A DNA stretch of 64,000 bases from Pirellulaceae bacterium (GCA_018402565.1 JAGYIQ010000002.1:1047670-1111669), one strand, 5' to 3'. Shown: positions 25,864 through 36,014, counted from the stretch's first letter. A program made the numbers and translations. Notes: generated from the letters alone by a model not told the origin.

Positions 25864-26868
25864 TCATCGCCCCAACCATTGTCCACGCAACGCGTTTCGG
25901 CGATCGACATTGCCCACGGCGGCGGCCTGCCCCACAGCGGCTGTCGGCACACCACCTGGCGCCAGCGGCGTGCGCGCCAGATCCACGCGCTGGATCCCCA
26001 CCGGGTTGGGCATCGCCCAAGCCGTCTCCGGATCGACATACAAACCATTCAAGCGAATGTTCGACAACTGAATCGTCGCCTTCGATTCCATCTCGCTGCC
26101 CGGCCGGAAATGCAACGTCATTTCCACCGGAATCGCCGCGTCAACCTCGCTGAAATACTGATAATTTCCAATATCGCAATAGCCGATCAAGCTGCCCTGG
26201 GGATCGTACAGCGACTTTTGTTTCAACAGCCCCGTCTTGCTATCGAAGACCATCAACGAGGCCACCGGGCCCCGCGCGGTCTGCTCCCAGGCCCGCACCT
26301 CCAACCACCCAGCGGCGTTGACCGTCGGCCCGACGTACTGGCCCTGCGGCTCAAACGTCACCAAGCCCAAGGCGTCGGTGATCCAACGGGGCTCCAGCGG
26401 CATGACGGCGGCCACAGGACTCTGAGCGTACTCTTGGTGATTGGCGTACATCAACACCGAGTCGGCCATCACACCGCCCGACTTGACCCACACCCAGAAC
26501 TGCTGGTCGTTGCTGCCGATGTCCGCCCCCAACGAGTCCATGCCCAACGGGCTGACCTTGAGTCGCAAGCGCTGCGGTCGCTCCAAGATCAGGCTGCCAC
26601 TCAACTTGGCCGGCAAGCCACTGATCCCGACCGTCGTCTCGGCCTGCAACTGACGCACCGCCTGCGTCCGGCGATTGACCACGGCAAACAGGTCCTGCGA
26701 TTGGGGCGGTGTGGTAAAGGCCACCGGCACTGGAGCCAGCGGCGTGCGGCCCGTGCCCCAACCCTGACAACCGACGATCGGGGCCAACAGCAGCAGCCCA
26801 ACCAGCGTCCAACCGAGCGTCGCGGATGAGCGAGTCCAACCAGCCAGCCAAGAAGGGGAGACGCTCAT
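25864..26868 (-). CDS. Predicted lipoprotein, possible LolA/DUF4292-like fold
   Basis: A 334-residue exported lipoprotein: hydrophobic signal with lipobox LAPIVGC, then a domain starting LFAVVNRRTQAVRQLQAE...GISGLPAKLSGSLILERPQRLRLKVS, a pattern like outer-membrane lipoprotein carrier folds. Family assignment is tentative. The start at 26868 is used because the upstream extension lacks a signal and overlaps the preceding gene; it begins 19 bp after that gene. Last of a three-gene minus-strand operon with 26888-27460 and 27467-27664. The C-terminus is Ala/Gly-rich and ends beside a repeat block. Confidence 0.75.
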   Translation of the reverse strand: MSVSPSWLAGWTRSSATLGWTLVGLLLLAPIVGCQGWGTGRTPLAPVPVAFTTPPQSQDLFAVVNRRTQAVRQLQAETTVGISGLPAKLSGSLILERPQRLRLKVSPLGMDSLGADIGSNDQQFWVWVKSGGVMADSVLMYANHQEYAQSPVAAVMPLEPRWITDALGLVTFEPQGQYVGPTVNAAGWLEVRAWEQTARGPVASLMVFDSKTGLLKQKSLYDPQGSLIGYCDIGNYQYFSEVDAAIPVEMTLHFRPGSEMESKATIQLSNIRLNGLYVDPETAWAMPNPVGIQRVDLARTPLAPGGVPTAAVGQAAAVGNVDRRNALRGQWLGR

Positions 26869-26887
26869 GTAGGCCGCTTTCTTTCCA

Positions 26888-27460
26888 TCATTCCAGTGAC
26901 TCGCCCGGCGCATCGTCGGCCTCCAAGCTGTCCTCCGCTTGGTCCGTAAACAAATGCCGATCCAACTCCGCCTGGATCGCGGCCACGTCGATCGTCGCCC
27001 AATCGACCGACGGTATGCGGTGACTATCACCCGTGCTGCGAATCGTCAAGATCAATTCATCCGCACCGCCCTCGCCACCCTCTGCTCCACCCCCATTGGC
27101 CGGGGAGCCAGCTCGCCCCAACGACGCGTATTCGATCGTCAACATTCGCCGCCGCGCCAAGGCCAAGGCCAAGACATTCAAGACCGGCCACTGCTGCGTC
27201 ACCAACAGATGCTCCAGATAGGCCAACAGCACGGACTCCGGCGCCCAGCGGATCCGGACCTGAGACGGCAACGGCAACCGACTCTTCCACCAACCCACAC
27301 AATCGTCCGGCGGCCCCGCCCACCCCTCACGACTAAAATCCTGTCGCTGCACCCCAGTCGGCGTTTCCGTTAAACACGAATAATAGATCTCCCCCGCCAA
27401 GATCTCACGACCCGTCTGACTGCACTTCCGCGAAAATCGTTGGATCGTCGGCTCTACCAC
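26888..27460 (-). CDS. Conserved-looking protein of unknown function with N-terminal CSxTGREI motif
   Basis: A 190-residue protein from a GTG start, six bases after the preceding stop. The N-terminus RKCSQTGREILAGEIYYSCL resembles the two-cysteine start of a treble-clef-like metal site (known in small planctomycete proteins), followed by a WW pair (GWWKSRLP), a helical middle and an acidic tail (DQAEDSLEADD). A Gly/Ala-rich linker lies near residues 115-130. No enzyme motif is seen. Its position between a small zinc-ribbon-like protein and a lipoprotein suggests a shared process, but the role is unknown. Confidence 0.7.
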   Translation of the reverse strand: MVEPTIQRFSRKCSQTGREILAGEIYYSCLTETPTGVQRQDFSREGWAGPPDDCVGWWKSRLPLPSQVRIRWAPESVLLAYLEHLLVTQQWPVLNVLALALARRRMLTIEYASLGRAGSPANGGGAEGGEGGADELILTIRSTGDSHRIPSVDWATIDVAAIQAELDRHLFTDQAEDSLEADDAPGESLE

Positions 27461-27466
27461 GCCTCG

Positions 27467-27664
27467 CTACACCTCAAAAAAGGCACTGTCAGTACCCGTC
27501 GGTGAGATTTCCACCTGCACCGGGTAACCACATTTCGGACAATGCCCACTGAACCGCTTCTGATCCGCCGTCATATAAATCCGCCAATACACGTTGCAAC
27601 AGCGAAACCGCACCCCCAGCGACGGCCGTGGCGTCTTCTTGACTGGCTTGGACTTGTCCTCCAT
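27467..27664 (-). CDS. Small zinc-ribbon-like protein
   Basis: A 65-residue basic protein. The pattern is FRCCNVYWRIYMT...GHCPKCGYPVQVEIS: an aromatic-rich strand pair with a CxxC (CPKC) and an upstream CC, consistent with a small metal-binding module. ATG at 27664 is used; a GTG five codons earlier is possible. It is first in the three-gene operon and divergent from 27926-28894, with about 260 bp between that presumably holds both promoters. Confidence 0.7.
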   Translation of the reverse strand: MEDKSKPVKKTPRPSLGVRFRCCNVYWRIYMTADQKRFSGHCPKCGYPVQVEISPTGTDSAFFEV

Positions 27665-27925
27665 CCCCAACCCTCTCACAACCTGTTAACCACCAACCTT
27701 CACCTGAACCGTTGAACACCCTTGGCTCGCCCGCTGCCCACGCGGACCGTGACCACACCAACACCCGCCGGCGGCCACCGCGGTCCTACCAAATTTGGCC
27801 CCCCAGCGTAAAGATCAAACCGCAAATTGCGCTAGCCACACCGGCCCCCTTCTGCTAAGAGCCTCTCCAACCGCCGCGTCACGCACCGCACCGACAGCCC
27901 CTTTCCCTTGGGAGCCGGATCACCC

Positions 27926-28894
27926 ATGTCGTCGTTCCTCCCACCTGCCGGCTCCCCACCGGGCCGCCGCGCTGCTCGCGCCCGAGCCCTCACCCGTACA
28001 CGCGCCCTCCGCCGCAGCTCGGCACCCACCCGGCCCCCCAATCGAGTCCGCCGCGCTGCCCTCTGGCTGGCAATCCTCACCCTCCTGCCCGCACCTGCCT
28101 GGGCGCAAGTCACTCCAACCAACTCGAACACACCGACCACACCAAACACACCGACCTCATCAGGCGTGCAGATCACCGCGAACCCGGTCTCGAACACGGT
28201 CTCGAACAGCACAGCGGACACCACAGCGGACACCACGGCCCAGGCCCTCAATCAACTGATGGCCTTGGATGCGGGCGACGGACTGAACCAACAACTGCGG
28301 CAGCTGGTCCTGCAACACCTGCCCGCCCACTACGTCGACGACCGCAAGTGGAATCGCCGCGAGGAGATCAGCACGCTCATCCCCCGTCGCGAGCCCCTGA
28401 TCATGAACCATGGCACCTGGCAAAAGTACGAACTGTGGCCCGTCGATCCCGCCAACACTCTGGCCATCCGCCTGACCGACGTCCGCAACCTCGACTCCGG
28501 CGTCATCGCCTTCAACTTGGCCTGCGACTTGACGGTCGACTTGACGGCTCGCCAAGCCAAATGGCAACGCGGCGTCCAGCTCTACAGCCTGCATGCCGAC
28601 GTGACCACGCGACTGACCCTGGCCCTGGACTGCCGCCTGGGTGTGAAGTTCGACCTGCAATCCGCCCCCGCCCTGATCCTGGCCCCCCACGTGGAGTCCG
28701 CCCAGATCACCCTGCACGAATTCCGCATCCACCGCATCAGCAAAGTCGGCGGCGAGGTCGCTCAGCAAGCCACCCGCATGGCTCGTAAATGGTGGGACGA
28801 ACACACCGTCGAGCAACAAGACAAACTGGCGACCGCCATCAATAAGCAGATACAAAAGAAACCAGAAAAACTGCGAATCGCCCTCAAGCCATGA
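27926..28894 (+). CDS. Exported protein of unknown function
   Basis: A 322-residue protein with a long basic N-terminus followed by a signal-like core (ALWLAILTLLPAPAWAQ), then a Thr/Asn/Pro/Ser linker (TPTNSNTPTT, then TADTTADTT) and a folded domain from about residue 100. The C-terminus is Lys-rich (NKQIQKKPEKLRIALKP). No recognised family. ATG 27926 is preferred over an in-frame TTG six codons upstream. Its TGA overlaps the ATG of the next gene (ATGA at 28891-28894), so the two are translated together. Confidence 0.75.
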   Translation: MSSFLPPAGSPPGRRAARARALTRTRALRRSSAPTRPPNRVRRAALWLAILTLLPAPAWAQVTPTNSNTPTTPNTPTSSGVQITANPVSNTVSNSTADTTADTTAQALNQLMALDAGDGLNQQLRQLVLQHLPAHYVDDRKWNRREEISTLIPRREPLIMNHGTWQKYELWPVDPANTLAIRLTDVRNLDSGVIAFNLACDLTVDLTARQAKWQRGVQLYSLHADVTTRLTLALDCRLGVKFDLQSAPALILAPHVESAQITLHEFRIHRISKVGGEVAQQATRMARKWWDEHTVEQQDKLATAINKQIQKKPEKLRIALKP

Positions 28895-29889
28895 TACCTC
28901 GCTCCCCCCCCGATTCTGCCGCACACGCCTCTCGCCCACCCTCGCTGCGACCCGAGGGAAACGGGCTATCGTGCCCGAGTGAGCGGACCTGGAGCCGCCG
29001 CCAATGGCTGGGCTGGGGACTGCTGGGCGGATTGCTGGGCGGACCGCTGGGATGCACACCCGCCCGTCGCGGCCCCACGCCCGAACCGGTGTCGCTGCTC
29101 AACAAGCCCACCACCAGCAGCCAATCCGTCGCCATGGAGTTCGCCCGAGTCCTGGTGCCCGGCCACCGCCGCCGCTTGCTGGAGGAACTCTGGCGCAGCA
29201 GCGATCAACAGGCCATCGACCTGAACACTCGCAAGCGATTGATCCGCAACGGACTGCGAGTCGGCGTGCTGGGCCAAGTCCTGCCCGCCCCGCTCCGCTC
29301 GCTGCTGCAAGCCCTGCCGGTCGCCGAGGATCAACTCAGCGACCTGCAACGGCAGATGCACGCCGCCGGTCTGCTCAAGCCCGAACCGGTGGTCCAGGAC
29401 CACACCCGCTTGAGCCTCAAGTACGACCAAGCCCGCGACCTGGATGTCGGGCTGCCCCAAGCCTCCCTCGGCTGGGTCTGGCAAGGCGACCACGGCCGCA
29501 GTCACCATCGCTACACCCAGGCCACACCACGCATTCGCGTCACGCCGCGCCTGGCCACCGGCGGAGCCCTTCAGGTAGGCGTCGAGCCCTTCGTGGCTCA
29601 CGGCCCGCTCGTCCCCCAGTTCTCCCAGGCCTTGGCAGCCGCCCCCGACGATCCCTTCCAACCGGGCGTCGCCCAACAAAAAGTCCTGTTGCCCGACGCC
29701 GCCGCCACCGCTGCTCTGCAACTTGGCGAGACCCTGCTGTTCGGTCCCACCTTCGACTTGCAAGGTCGCCGCGAAGAGTCGCTGATGGGCGACGCATTCT
29801 TCCAACACTCCAGCCCCATCCCCGGCGATTGGCTGGTGCTGCTCCGACTCATCGAATCAAAATTCGAAGACCTCTGGGTCGCGTCTTGA
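28891..29889 (+). CDS. Predicted lipoprotein of unknown function, coupled to the upstream gene
   Basis: A 332-residue protein that begins inside the stop codon of its upstream neighbour. The N-terminus includes a twin-arginine-like SRRQWLGWG followed by a Gly/Leu core and lipobox-like GPLGC, so export through Tat or Sec with lipid attachment is plausible. The mature part is Leu/Gln/Arg-rich with no known motif. Coupling to an exported protein suggests a two-component envelope function, but nothing in the sequence identifies it. Confidence 0.7.
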   Translation: MIPRSPPDSAAHASRPPSLRPEGNGLSCPSERTWSRRQWLGWGLLGGLLGGPLGCTPARRGPTPEPVSLLNKPTTSSQSVAMEFARVLVPGHRRRLLEELWRSSDQQAIDLNTRKRLIRNGLRVGVLGQVLPAPLRSLLQALPVAEDQLSDLQRQMHAAGLLKPEPVVQDHTRLSLKYDQARDLDVGLPQASLGWVWQGDHGRSHHRYTQATPRIRVTPRLATGGALQVGVEPFVAHGPLVPQFSQALAAAPDDPFQPGVAQQKVLLPDAAATAALQLGETLLFGPTFDLQGRREESLMGDAFFQHSSPIPGDWLVLLRLIESKFEDLWVAS

Positions 29890-30025
29890 CGTCCCCCTCT
29901 CTCCGTATTTACGAAACACAGGCGGCCCTTTACGATAAGTCGCACCTGGTCTGATGGGCGCACGCTCTGCCCTGGCCAAGGTCTCGCGTGTCGCCACGAC
30001 GGCGACCGAACAACGTTTTTGTTGA

Positions 30026-30886
30026 ATGGAAATCGCCTTGAAAAACCCAGCGAAAAAAACGGCCACCCGCAGCAAGCAGCCCGCCGCCGTGGCCAAGACA
30101 CCCAAGACCGTCAAACTGCCCGGCCACATCTACGATTATCCCAAGTACTACGACCTGATCTTCGGCTCCGACTGCCAGGCCGAACTGAACTTCCTGCAAG
30201 ACTGCTTCGACTGCTTCGCCGATCGCAAAGTCAAATCGCTATTCGAACCGGCCTGCGGCACCGGCCGCTTGATGATCCGCTTCGCCAAACTGGGCTTCCG
30301 CATCTCGGGCAACGACCTGAACGATAAGGCCGTGGACTTCTGCAATCGCCGCCTGGTCAAGTACGGCTACCGCCCAACGGCCTTTGTGGCCGACATGTGC
30401 GACTTCCAGTTGAAGAAACCCGTCGACGCCGCCTTCAATACCATCAACAGTTTTCGACATTTGGAGCACCCCGAGATGGCCGCGGCCCACATGCGAGTCA
30501 TGGCCGACGCCGTGGCGCCCGGCGGCCTGTATGTCCTGGGCCTGCACCTGACCCCTGCCGAACCGGCCGAGATCGTCGAGGAGTCCTGGACCGCCGCCCG
30601 CGGACCACTAAAGATCCGCAGCAAGATGTGGCTGGTCGATCGCCCAGCCCCGCGGATCGAGACCTACCGCATGAAGTACCAAGTCACCAAGCCCAACGGC
30701 CGCGAAGTCCTGGAAGATCAGTTCAATTTCCTCACCTACAACGTCCAACAAGTGCTAGACTTGTTTGCCGCCGAACCCCGGTGGGAAATCGCCGCCATCT
30801 TCGACTTCACCTACGACATCCAACAACCAGTCGCCCTGACCGACGCCACCGAAGACGTGGTGTTTGTGCTCCGGCGTGTTGACTGA
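30026..30886 (+). CDS. Class I SAM-dependent methyltransferase
   Basis: A 286-residue protein with methyltransferase motif I LFEPACGTGRLMIRFAKLG, the post-I acidic residue in GNDLND, and later motifs DAAFNTINSFRHL and APGGLYVLGLHL. A Lys/Ala-rich 35-residue N-terminal tail precedes the core (YDYPKYYDLIFG, a typical entry to this fold). The substrate is unknown. It precedes glyA by 128 bp on the same strand; a shared one-carbon theme is suggestive only. Confidence 0.88.
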   Translation: MEIALKNPAKKTATRSKQPAAVAKTPKTVKLPGHIYDYPKYYDLIFGSDCQAELNFLQDCFDCFADRKVKSLFEPACGTGRLMIRFAKLGFRISGNDLNDKAVDFCNRRLVKYGYRPTAFVADMCDFQLKKPVDAAFNTINSFRHLEHPEMAAAHMRVMADAVAPGGLYVLGLHLTPAEPAEIVEESWTAARGPLKIRSKMWLVDRPAPRIETYRMKYQVTKPNGREVLEDQFNFLTYNVQQVLDLFAAEPRWEIAAIFDFTYDIQQPVALTDATEDVVFVLRRVD

Positions 30887-31014
30887 GCCCCCGCCGCTCG
30901 GTTAGCCACCTAGGCACGCTCCGCCTGCCCCGGTGATGTTGCCCCGGGTGGCGACCGTTCGACCCACACGCCCGGCCCGTGCCGCCTTCGACGCTTCCCC
31001 AGGAGTTTCCTTCC

Positions 31015-32274
31015 ATGAGTATTTTGGCCCACGAAGACCCCGCCCTGGCCCAAGCCATCCGCGACGAAGCCCAACGCCAACGCGAAGGCTTTGAAATGAT
31101 CGCCAGCGAGAACTTTGTTCCCCACGCAGTCCTCGAAGCTCAGGGCAGCGTCCTCACCAACAAGTACGCCGAGGGCTATCCCGGAAAGCGGTACTACGGC
31201 GGCTGCGAATTTGTCGACATTGCCGAAAACCTCGCTATTGAGCGGGCGAAAGAGCTTTTTGGAGCTGCCTACGCCAACGTCCAGCCCCACTCGGGCGCGA
31301 GCGCCAGTGCCGCGGTCCTGCACGCACTTGCTCAACCCGGTGACACCATTCTGGGTCTCGAGTTGGCACACGGCGGTCACCTGACCCACGGCATGAAGCT
31401 CAACTCCTCCGGGCAACTCTATAACTTCATCCATTACGGCGTGAGTCCCCGCGACCACCGCATCGACTTCGACGGCGTCGCTCGCTTGGCCGCCGAACAC
31501 CGACCCAAGTTGATCGTGGCCGGCGCCAGTGCCTACCCGCGAGAAATCCCCCACGATCGCTTCGCCGAAATCGCCCAGGACGTCGGCGCCAAATTGATGG
31601 TCGACATGGCCCACTACGCCGGACTGGTCGCCGCCGGTCTGCATCACAACCCCGTGGGCGTGGCCGACTACGTGACCACCACCACTCACAAGACCCTCCG
31701 CGGCCCCCGCGGCGGGCTGATCCTCTGCTCCGCCGCCGACGAGAAACTGCTCAATCGCAGCGTCTTCCCCGGCATGCAGGGCGGACCGCTGATGCATGTC
31801 ATCGCCGGCAAGGCCGTCTGCTTCCGCGAAGCCCTCACACCTGAGTTCATCCAATACCAAACCCAGGTCATCGCCAACGCCAAAGTCCTGGCCGAAGCCC
31901 TGCAAAGCGGCGGACTGCAAATCATCAGCGGCGGCACCGACAACCACCTGCTGCTGGTCGACGTCACCCCCCTGGGCATCGGCGGCAAGATCGCCGAAGC
32001 CACGCTGGATCACTGCGGCATCACCGTCAACATGAACATGATCCCGTTCGACCAACGCCGACCGATGGACCCCAGCGGCATTCGCATCGGCACCCCCGCA
32101 CTCACCACCCGCGGCATGGGCAGCGACGAGATGCGAACCTTGGCTGACTGGATTCTGGCCGCCCTCAAGCACCACGACAACCCAGCCAAGCTGCAGACCA
32201 TCCGCCAAGATGTGATCAACCTGGCCAGCCAATTCCCCGTACCCGCCGACCGCGTGCCACTCAGCACCCACTAG
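31015..32274 (+). CDS. glyA: Serine hydroxymethyltransferase
   Basis: PLP enzyme that interconverts serine and glycine and charges tetrahydrofolate with a one-carbon unit. The 419-residue protein has [36 protein letters not shown], and the PLP lysine in [15 protein letters not shown]. The start at 31015 is supported by AGGAG nine bases upstream, which excludes the 12-residue longer reading. No glycine riboswitch was recognised upstream. Followed after 131 bp by a glycosyltransferase gene. Confidence 0.98.
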   Translation: MSILAHEDPALAQAIRDEAQRQREGFEMIASENFVPHAVLEAQGSVLTNKYAEGYPGKRYYGGCEFVDIAENLAIERAKELFGAAYANVQPHSGASASAAVLHALAQPGDTILGLELAHGGHLTHGMKLNSSGQLYNFIHYGVSPRDHRIDFDGVARLAAEHRPKLIVAGASAYPREIPHDRFAEIAQDVGAKLMVDMAHYAGLVAAGLHHNPVGVADYVTTTTHKTLRGPRGGLILCSAADEKLLNRSVFPGMQGGPLMHVIAGKAVCFREALTPEFIQYQTQVIANAKVLAEALQSGGLQIISGGTDNHLLLVDVTPLGIGGKIAEATLDHCGITVNMNMIPFDQRRPMDPSGIRIGTPALTTRGMGSDEMRTLADWILAALKHHDNPAKLQTIRQDVINLASQFPVPADRVPLSTH

Positions 32275-32405
32275 TCACGCAGCACCAACTAGCCACACAG
32301 CGCTTGCCGCGGTTACGGACCGCGGCAAACGCCCGTGAAATTCGCCCGAATCCAAAAAATGGCGATAAAGCGCCCGAAGCCACCACGGTAACCCAGGAGC
32401 CGGCC

Positions 32406-33686
32406 ATGGCCGCGCCCGCACCGCTGCCCCCATCCGACGCCGACTCCGACGAGGCCCCCCTCGCCGTCTGTTGCGTCATCGGGGCCCTCACCCCCGGCGG
32501 CAGCGAACGACAAATGCTGGGCATCCTCCAGCAACTGGACCGACGTCGCTTCCAACCGCACCTGTTCACCTTCTATCGCCACGGCAGCCTCGGCGACCAA
32601 GTCCCCGCCGACGTGCCCCACTTCTGCTACGAAGAACAAGTCGGACCGTTGCAGAGCGGCTGGATCCCCGGCGGCATCCAACGCAAGCTGAGTCGCCGCC
32701 TGGCCCAGTACCTCGTGGAGCAGCAGATCGATGTGGTCTACGACCGCACCTTTCCCGTGGCCTGGGTCACCGGCCCCGCCTGCCGCCGGACAAACACCGC
32801 CTACGTCAACACGATCGTCGAGAACCCCTATCGCGGCTTTGCCACCGCCGCCGGCCGCGGCCGCTGGTGGAAGTACCAACAGCTCCGCCGCATCTACCGC
32901 CACGCCGCCGCCGTGCTCTGCGTCAGCCAAGGCCTGACCGACGCCGCCAGTGCCTACTTTCGCCTGCCCGCCGATCGCTTCACCTGCTGCTACAACTTTG
33001 TCGATCCACGCCGACTCGAACGCATCGACCACGCCGCCGCGATTCGGCGCAGCGAGATGTTGGGAAAAGGTATCGATGCAGCGAACACGCCAGTGACAAG
33101 GATCGGTTGGGGGACGAGCCCCTGTCGCGTGGTGGCGATCGGTCGCTTGCATTGGCAGAAGGGCCTGGATCACCTGCTGCGAGCGATCGCTCAGCTGCGG
33201 TCAGCGGGACTGGACGTCGAACTGCAACTGGTCGGCGATGGACCCGCCGCCGCACAACTGCGTCAACTGGCCACAGAGCTCGGGGTACAAGACAAAGTGC
33301 AGTGGCTCGGTTGGCACAGCGAGCCGATCGATACGTTGGCCCAGGCCGATCTGCTGGTCCTGCCGTCACTGACCGAGGGCCTACCGAACAGCTTGCTCGA
33401 GGCCCTGTTGGTGGGCGTGCCGGCGATCGCCAGCGACTGCGACTACGGACCGCGAGAATTGACCGAAGCCGGCCGCTGGGCGACCTTGGTCCCGCCCGGT
33501 GACGCGACTGCCTTGGCTAGCGAGATTGCTGAATTTTTTCGCGACCCCACCGTCGCCCAAGCCCGCGCCGCCGAGGCTCGCCAACACCTGCGTCCTCGCT
33601 TCGCCCCCGAACTGGCCTGCCGCCAACTCGAAGCTCACTTGCTCGACGCCACCCCACCGAACCCCGGTGCGTCATTCCCCCCATAA
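32406..33686 (+). CDS. Glycosyltransferase with GT-B fold (family 4-like)
   Basis: A 426-residue glycosyltransferase. N-terminal donor-side entry GALTPGGSERQMLG, C-terminal Rossmann half VVAIGRLHWQKGLDHLLRA, VGDGPAAAQLRQ, VQWLGW, and the E-x7-E retaining signature EGLPNSLLEAL followed by GVPAIASDC. The ATG at 32406 has AGGAG six bases upstream; a TTG at 32304 would add 34 unconserved residues. Likely acts on cell-surface polysaccharide or lipid-linked sugars; substrate unknown. Confidence 0.92.
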   Translation: MAAPAPLPPSDADSDEAPLAVCCVIGALTPGGSERQMLGILQQLDRRRFQPHLFTFYRHGSLGDQVPADVPHFCYEEQVGPLQSGWIPGGIQRKLSRRLAQYLVEQQIDVVYDRTFPVAWVTGPACRRTNTAYVNTIVENPYRGFATAAGRGRWWKYQQLRRIYRHAAAVLCVSQGLTDAASAYFRLPADRFTCCYNFVDPRRLERIDHAAAIRRSEMLGKGIDAANTPVTRIGWGTSPCRVVAIGRLHWQKGLDHLLRAIAQLRSAGLDVELQLVGDGPAAAQLRQLATELGVQDKVQWLGWHSEPIDTLAQADLLVLPSLTEGLPNSLLEALLVGVPAIASDCDYGPRELTEAGRWATLVPPGDATALASEIAEFFRDPTVAQARAAEARQHLRPRFAPELACRQLEAHLLDATPPNPGASFPP

Positions 33687-33774
33687 GATAGCCCCGCTTC
33701 CATCCGGCTCGGCCCGGCGGAGCCACAACTGACGGCTACCAACGTAGTGAGTTTTCGTTAGGGGTTGGGGTATT

Positions 33775-34190
33775 GGCGGACGGCACTCGGAGAGTGCCTG
33801 CTACCTTACTCACCCCCAGACGCGACCATTTACAAAGGGCTTTTCACGCTGCCACCAGCAGAGGGCTGCTGGTCTACAGACTGTCCCCATTCCTCTGTCC
33901 CCTATTCCTCTGTCCCCTATTCCTCTGTCCCACATTCCTCTGTCCCACATTCCTCTGTCCCCCATTCCTCTGTCCCACATTCCTCTGTCCCACATTCCTC
34001 TGTCCCACATTCCTCTGTCCCACATTCCTCTGTCCCCACATTCCTCTGTCCCACATTCCTCTGTCCCACATTCCTCTGTCCCCATTCCTCTGTCCAAATT
34101 CCCCTGACCCTAATTCCTCTGCCCTAATTCCTCTGCCCTATCAAGATCCAAACCAGCAGAGGGCTGCTGGTCTACAGACTGTCCCCATTC
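33775..34190. repeat. Hairpin elements and a CATTCCTCTGTCC minisatellite
   Basis: A GGCACTC-GGA-GAGTGCC hairpin (33785-33801) and a CCAGCAG-AGGG-CTGCTGG hairpin (near 33856) precede about 14 tandem units of (C)CCACATTCCTCTGTC, 14-16 bp each (33886-34100), then a second CCAGCAG hairpin near 34153. The same three parts in the same order recur at 36065-36537. No gene is seen between 33687 and 34209. Confidence 0.85.
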
Positions 34191-34209
34191 CTCCCCCCCC
34201 AGCCACCGC

Positions 34210-35205
34210 TCATGGTTGCAACACAATCTTGCCGTGCAGATTCCCAGCCAAACCGACCGTGGCGGCCTCTTGTCGCTCGTGAGCTTGCCGTGTCTCGCTC
34301 AGCGGCAACCGCAAGCCGATCAACGCCTGCAAACGCCCAGCCTCCAACCACTGGCTGATCTCACGCCCGCAGACCTGCATCTCAGTCGCACTGGCGGCGA
34401 ACATCACAAACCCATGCAGACGACAGCCCTTGACGTAGAACGGACCGACCGGAAATGCCGGCCGAGCGTCACGGCCGGCCATCAACACCATCCGCCCGCG
34501 AGCCGCCAGGGCCGCCACCGCAAAGTCAAAGTTCGGCTCACGACGCGTCTCCCAGAACACGTCCACACCACGCCCGTCCGTCGCCGCCAAGATCTCGGCG
34601 ACCAGATCCACCTCCCGGTAGTTCAACGCCACATCCGCCCCCAAGTCCCGGCAGTACTGGACCTTCTCCGCGGTACCGGCACACGTGATCACCCGCGCCC
34701 CAGCGATCTTGGCCATCTGGATCACCGTGGAACCCACACCGCCCGATCCACCCATCACAAACAGCGTCTCACCCGCTTGCAACTGGGCCTCGCGGAACAA
34801 CCCCAGATGCGCGGTCACGCCGACCAGGGCCAAAGCGGCGGCCTGCTCCGCTGGCACATGGGCCGCGATCGGATACAGCCACTCCTCATCCACCACGGCC
34901 TGCTCGGCGAAGGTCCCCTGTCGGCCCTGCAGACCCTGGTTCGTGCACCACACCTGCATGCCCGGCTGCAGACCCTCGACTCCCGCGCCAACCTCCAACA
35001 CCTCGCCCGCCAAATCACAGCCCAGGATAAAAGGCTGGGGCAACGGCCAGTAGTTCGCGCCGTTGCGGATGTAGGTATCGATCGGGTTGACCGCCACCGC
35101 TCGAGTCGCCACCCGCACGGCCCCCGGCCGCAGTTCCGGTTCCGGCAATTGGCCGTACTGAATCACCTGCGGTGGTCCGGTCTGGTTGATATAGGCTGCC
35201 AACAT
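34210..35205 (-). CDS. NADPH:quinone oxidoreductase-like MDR protein
   Basis: A 331-residue zinc-free medium-chain reductase. The N-terminal half has AVNPIDTYIRNGANY and LGCDLAGEVLEVG, the cofactor domain has FVMGGSGGVGSTVIQMAK (nucleotide loop) and GRGVDVFWETRREPN. It lacks the cysteine zinc ligands of alcohol dehydrogenases. AGGAG lies seven bases before the ATG at 35205. Likely reduces quinones or enones using NADPH. Confidence 0.92.
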   Translation of the reverse strand: MLAAYINQTGPPQVIQYGQLPEPELRPGAVRVATRAVAVNPIDTYIRNGANYWPLPQPFILGCDLAGEVLEVGAGVEGLQPGMQVWCTNQGLQGRQGTFAEQAVVDEEWLYPIAAHVPAEQAAALALVGVTAHLGLFREAQLQAGETLFVMGGSGGVGSTVIQMAKIAGARVITCAGTAEKVQYCRDLGADVALNYREVDLVAEILAATDGRGVDVFWETRREPNFDFAVAALAARGRMVLMAGRDARPAFPVGPFYVKGCRLHGFVMFAASATEMQVCGREISQWLEAGRLQALIGLRLPLSETRQAHERQEAATVGLAGNLHGKIVLQP

Positions 35206-35399
35206 GGCTCCGCTCCTGATAGTGTCTTGCCAAAAACCGCCCCCAAATGCCCACCTCGCAATTTTACCCGCACGGCCTCCCCGTCGTCAGCCAGGCTCAT
35301 AATGCTTGACATTGCCGCCACGACCCGTAGAACGTAGAACAGGCCGAATCGCGACTCGGCCGCTTTTGCCCACCACCCAACTTGTGAAAGGCTGCTCGG

Positions 35400-36014
35400 A
35401 TGACACCCTTGCAGGAATGGTACGCACGTACCAATGCCACCCTGATCCCCGCCGCCGACCTCTGCCTGGCTCGGTTCCGCGGGCGACTCAACAAGCTGCG
35501 GCGGGACATCGCGGCGCCCTACACCTCTGCCTACGCCAAACCCAGCGAACTAACCCTCACGCGGCTGTTGGGCGAAGCCCTGTACTTTGCCAGGAAAGAA
35601 GCCGAGCGACTCGACATACCGTTCGAGAAACAATTCGGCTGGCTGCTGAAATTAGCCGCCCAAGAAAAAGGCGCCCACAACGTGCTCCCCTCGTTCCAGT
35701 GGCCACGGTCCACCGGCTTACGCCACAACCCCGACGGCCCCGGTCTCAGTGAAGCGGACGAAACGCGACTGGGCTTGGCCATCCGCCAATCCGTCCTGGC
35801 CGAAGGAGCATTGGACGAAGCCGGCCCAGTCGAACTGGCCACCCCCCGACCCTGCCTGTTCCGACACCTGACTCGCGAGTGCCGTAAGAGCCGGCGGCTG
35901 TTCCACACGCGGCTCCGCGGCCAACTGACCCAACTCTGGGAAACCGACGAGTTCTCCAACCCTCTCTGGTTCGTGAACCTCAAACACCCCCGCCGCCCCA
36001 AAGACCTCCGATAG
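35400..36014 (+). CDS. Protein of unknown function, 204 residues
   Basis: An intact ORF with no recognised family. The protein is basic, soluble and probably helical in its N-terminal third (LCLARFRGRLNKLRRDI, LTRLLGEALYFARKEAERLD). It ends LKHPRRPKDLR. Codon use matches neighbouring genes, and the divergent reductase gene starts about 195 bp upstream, both arguing that it is a real gene. No function is proposed. Confidence 0.6.
   Translation: MTPLQEWYARTNATLIPAADLCLARFRGRLNKLRRDIAAPYTSAYAKPSELTLTRLLGEALYFARKEAERLDIPFEKQFGWLLKLAAQEKGAHNVLPSFQWPRSTGLRHNPDGPGLSEADETRLGLAIRQSVLAEGALDEAGPVELATPRPCLFRHLTRECRKSRRLFHTRLRGQLTQLWETDEFSNPLWFVNLKHPRRPKDLR

Noticed and set aside
30887..31014. Glycine riboswitch before glyA
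   Set aside because: No recognisable aptamer pattern; only a plain AGGAG ribosome site.
30910..32271. Minus-strand 453-residue ORF
   Set aside because: Antisense shadow of glyA.
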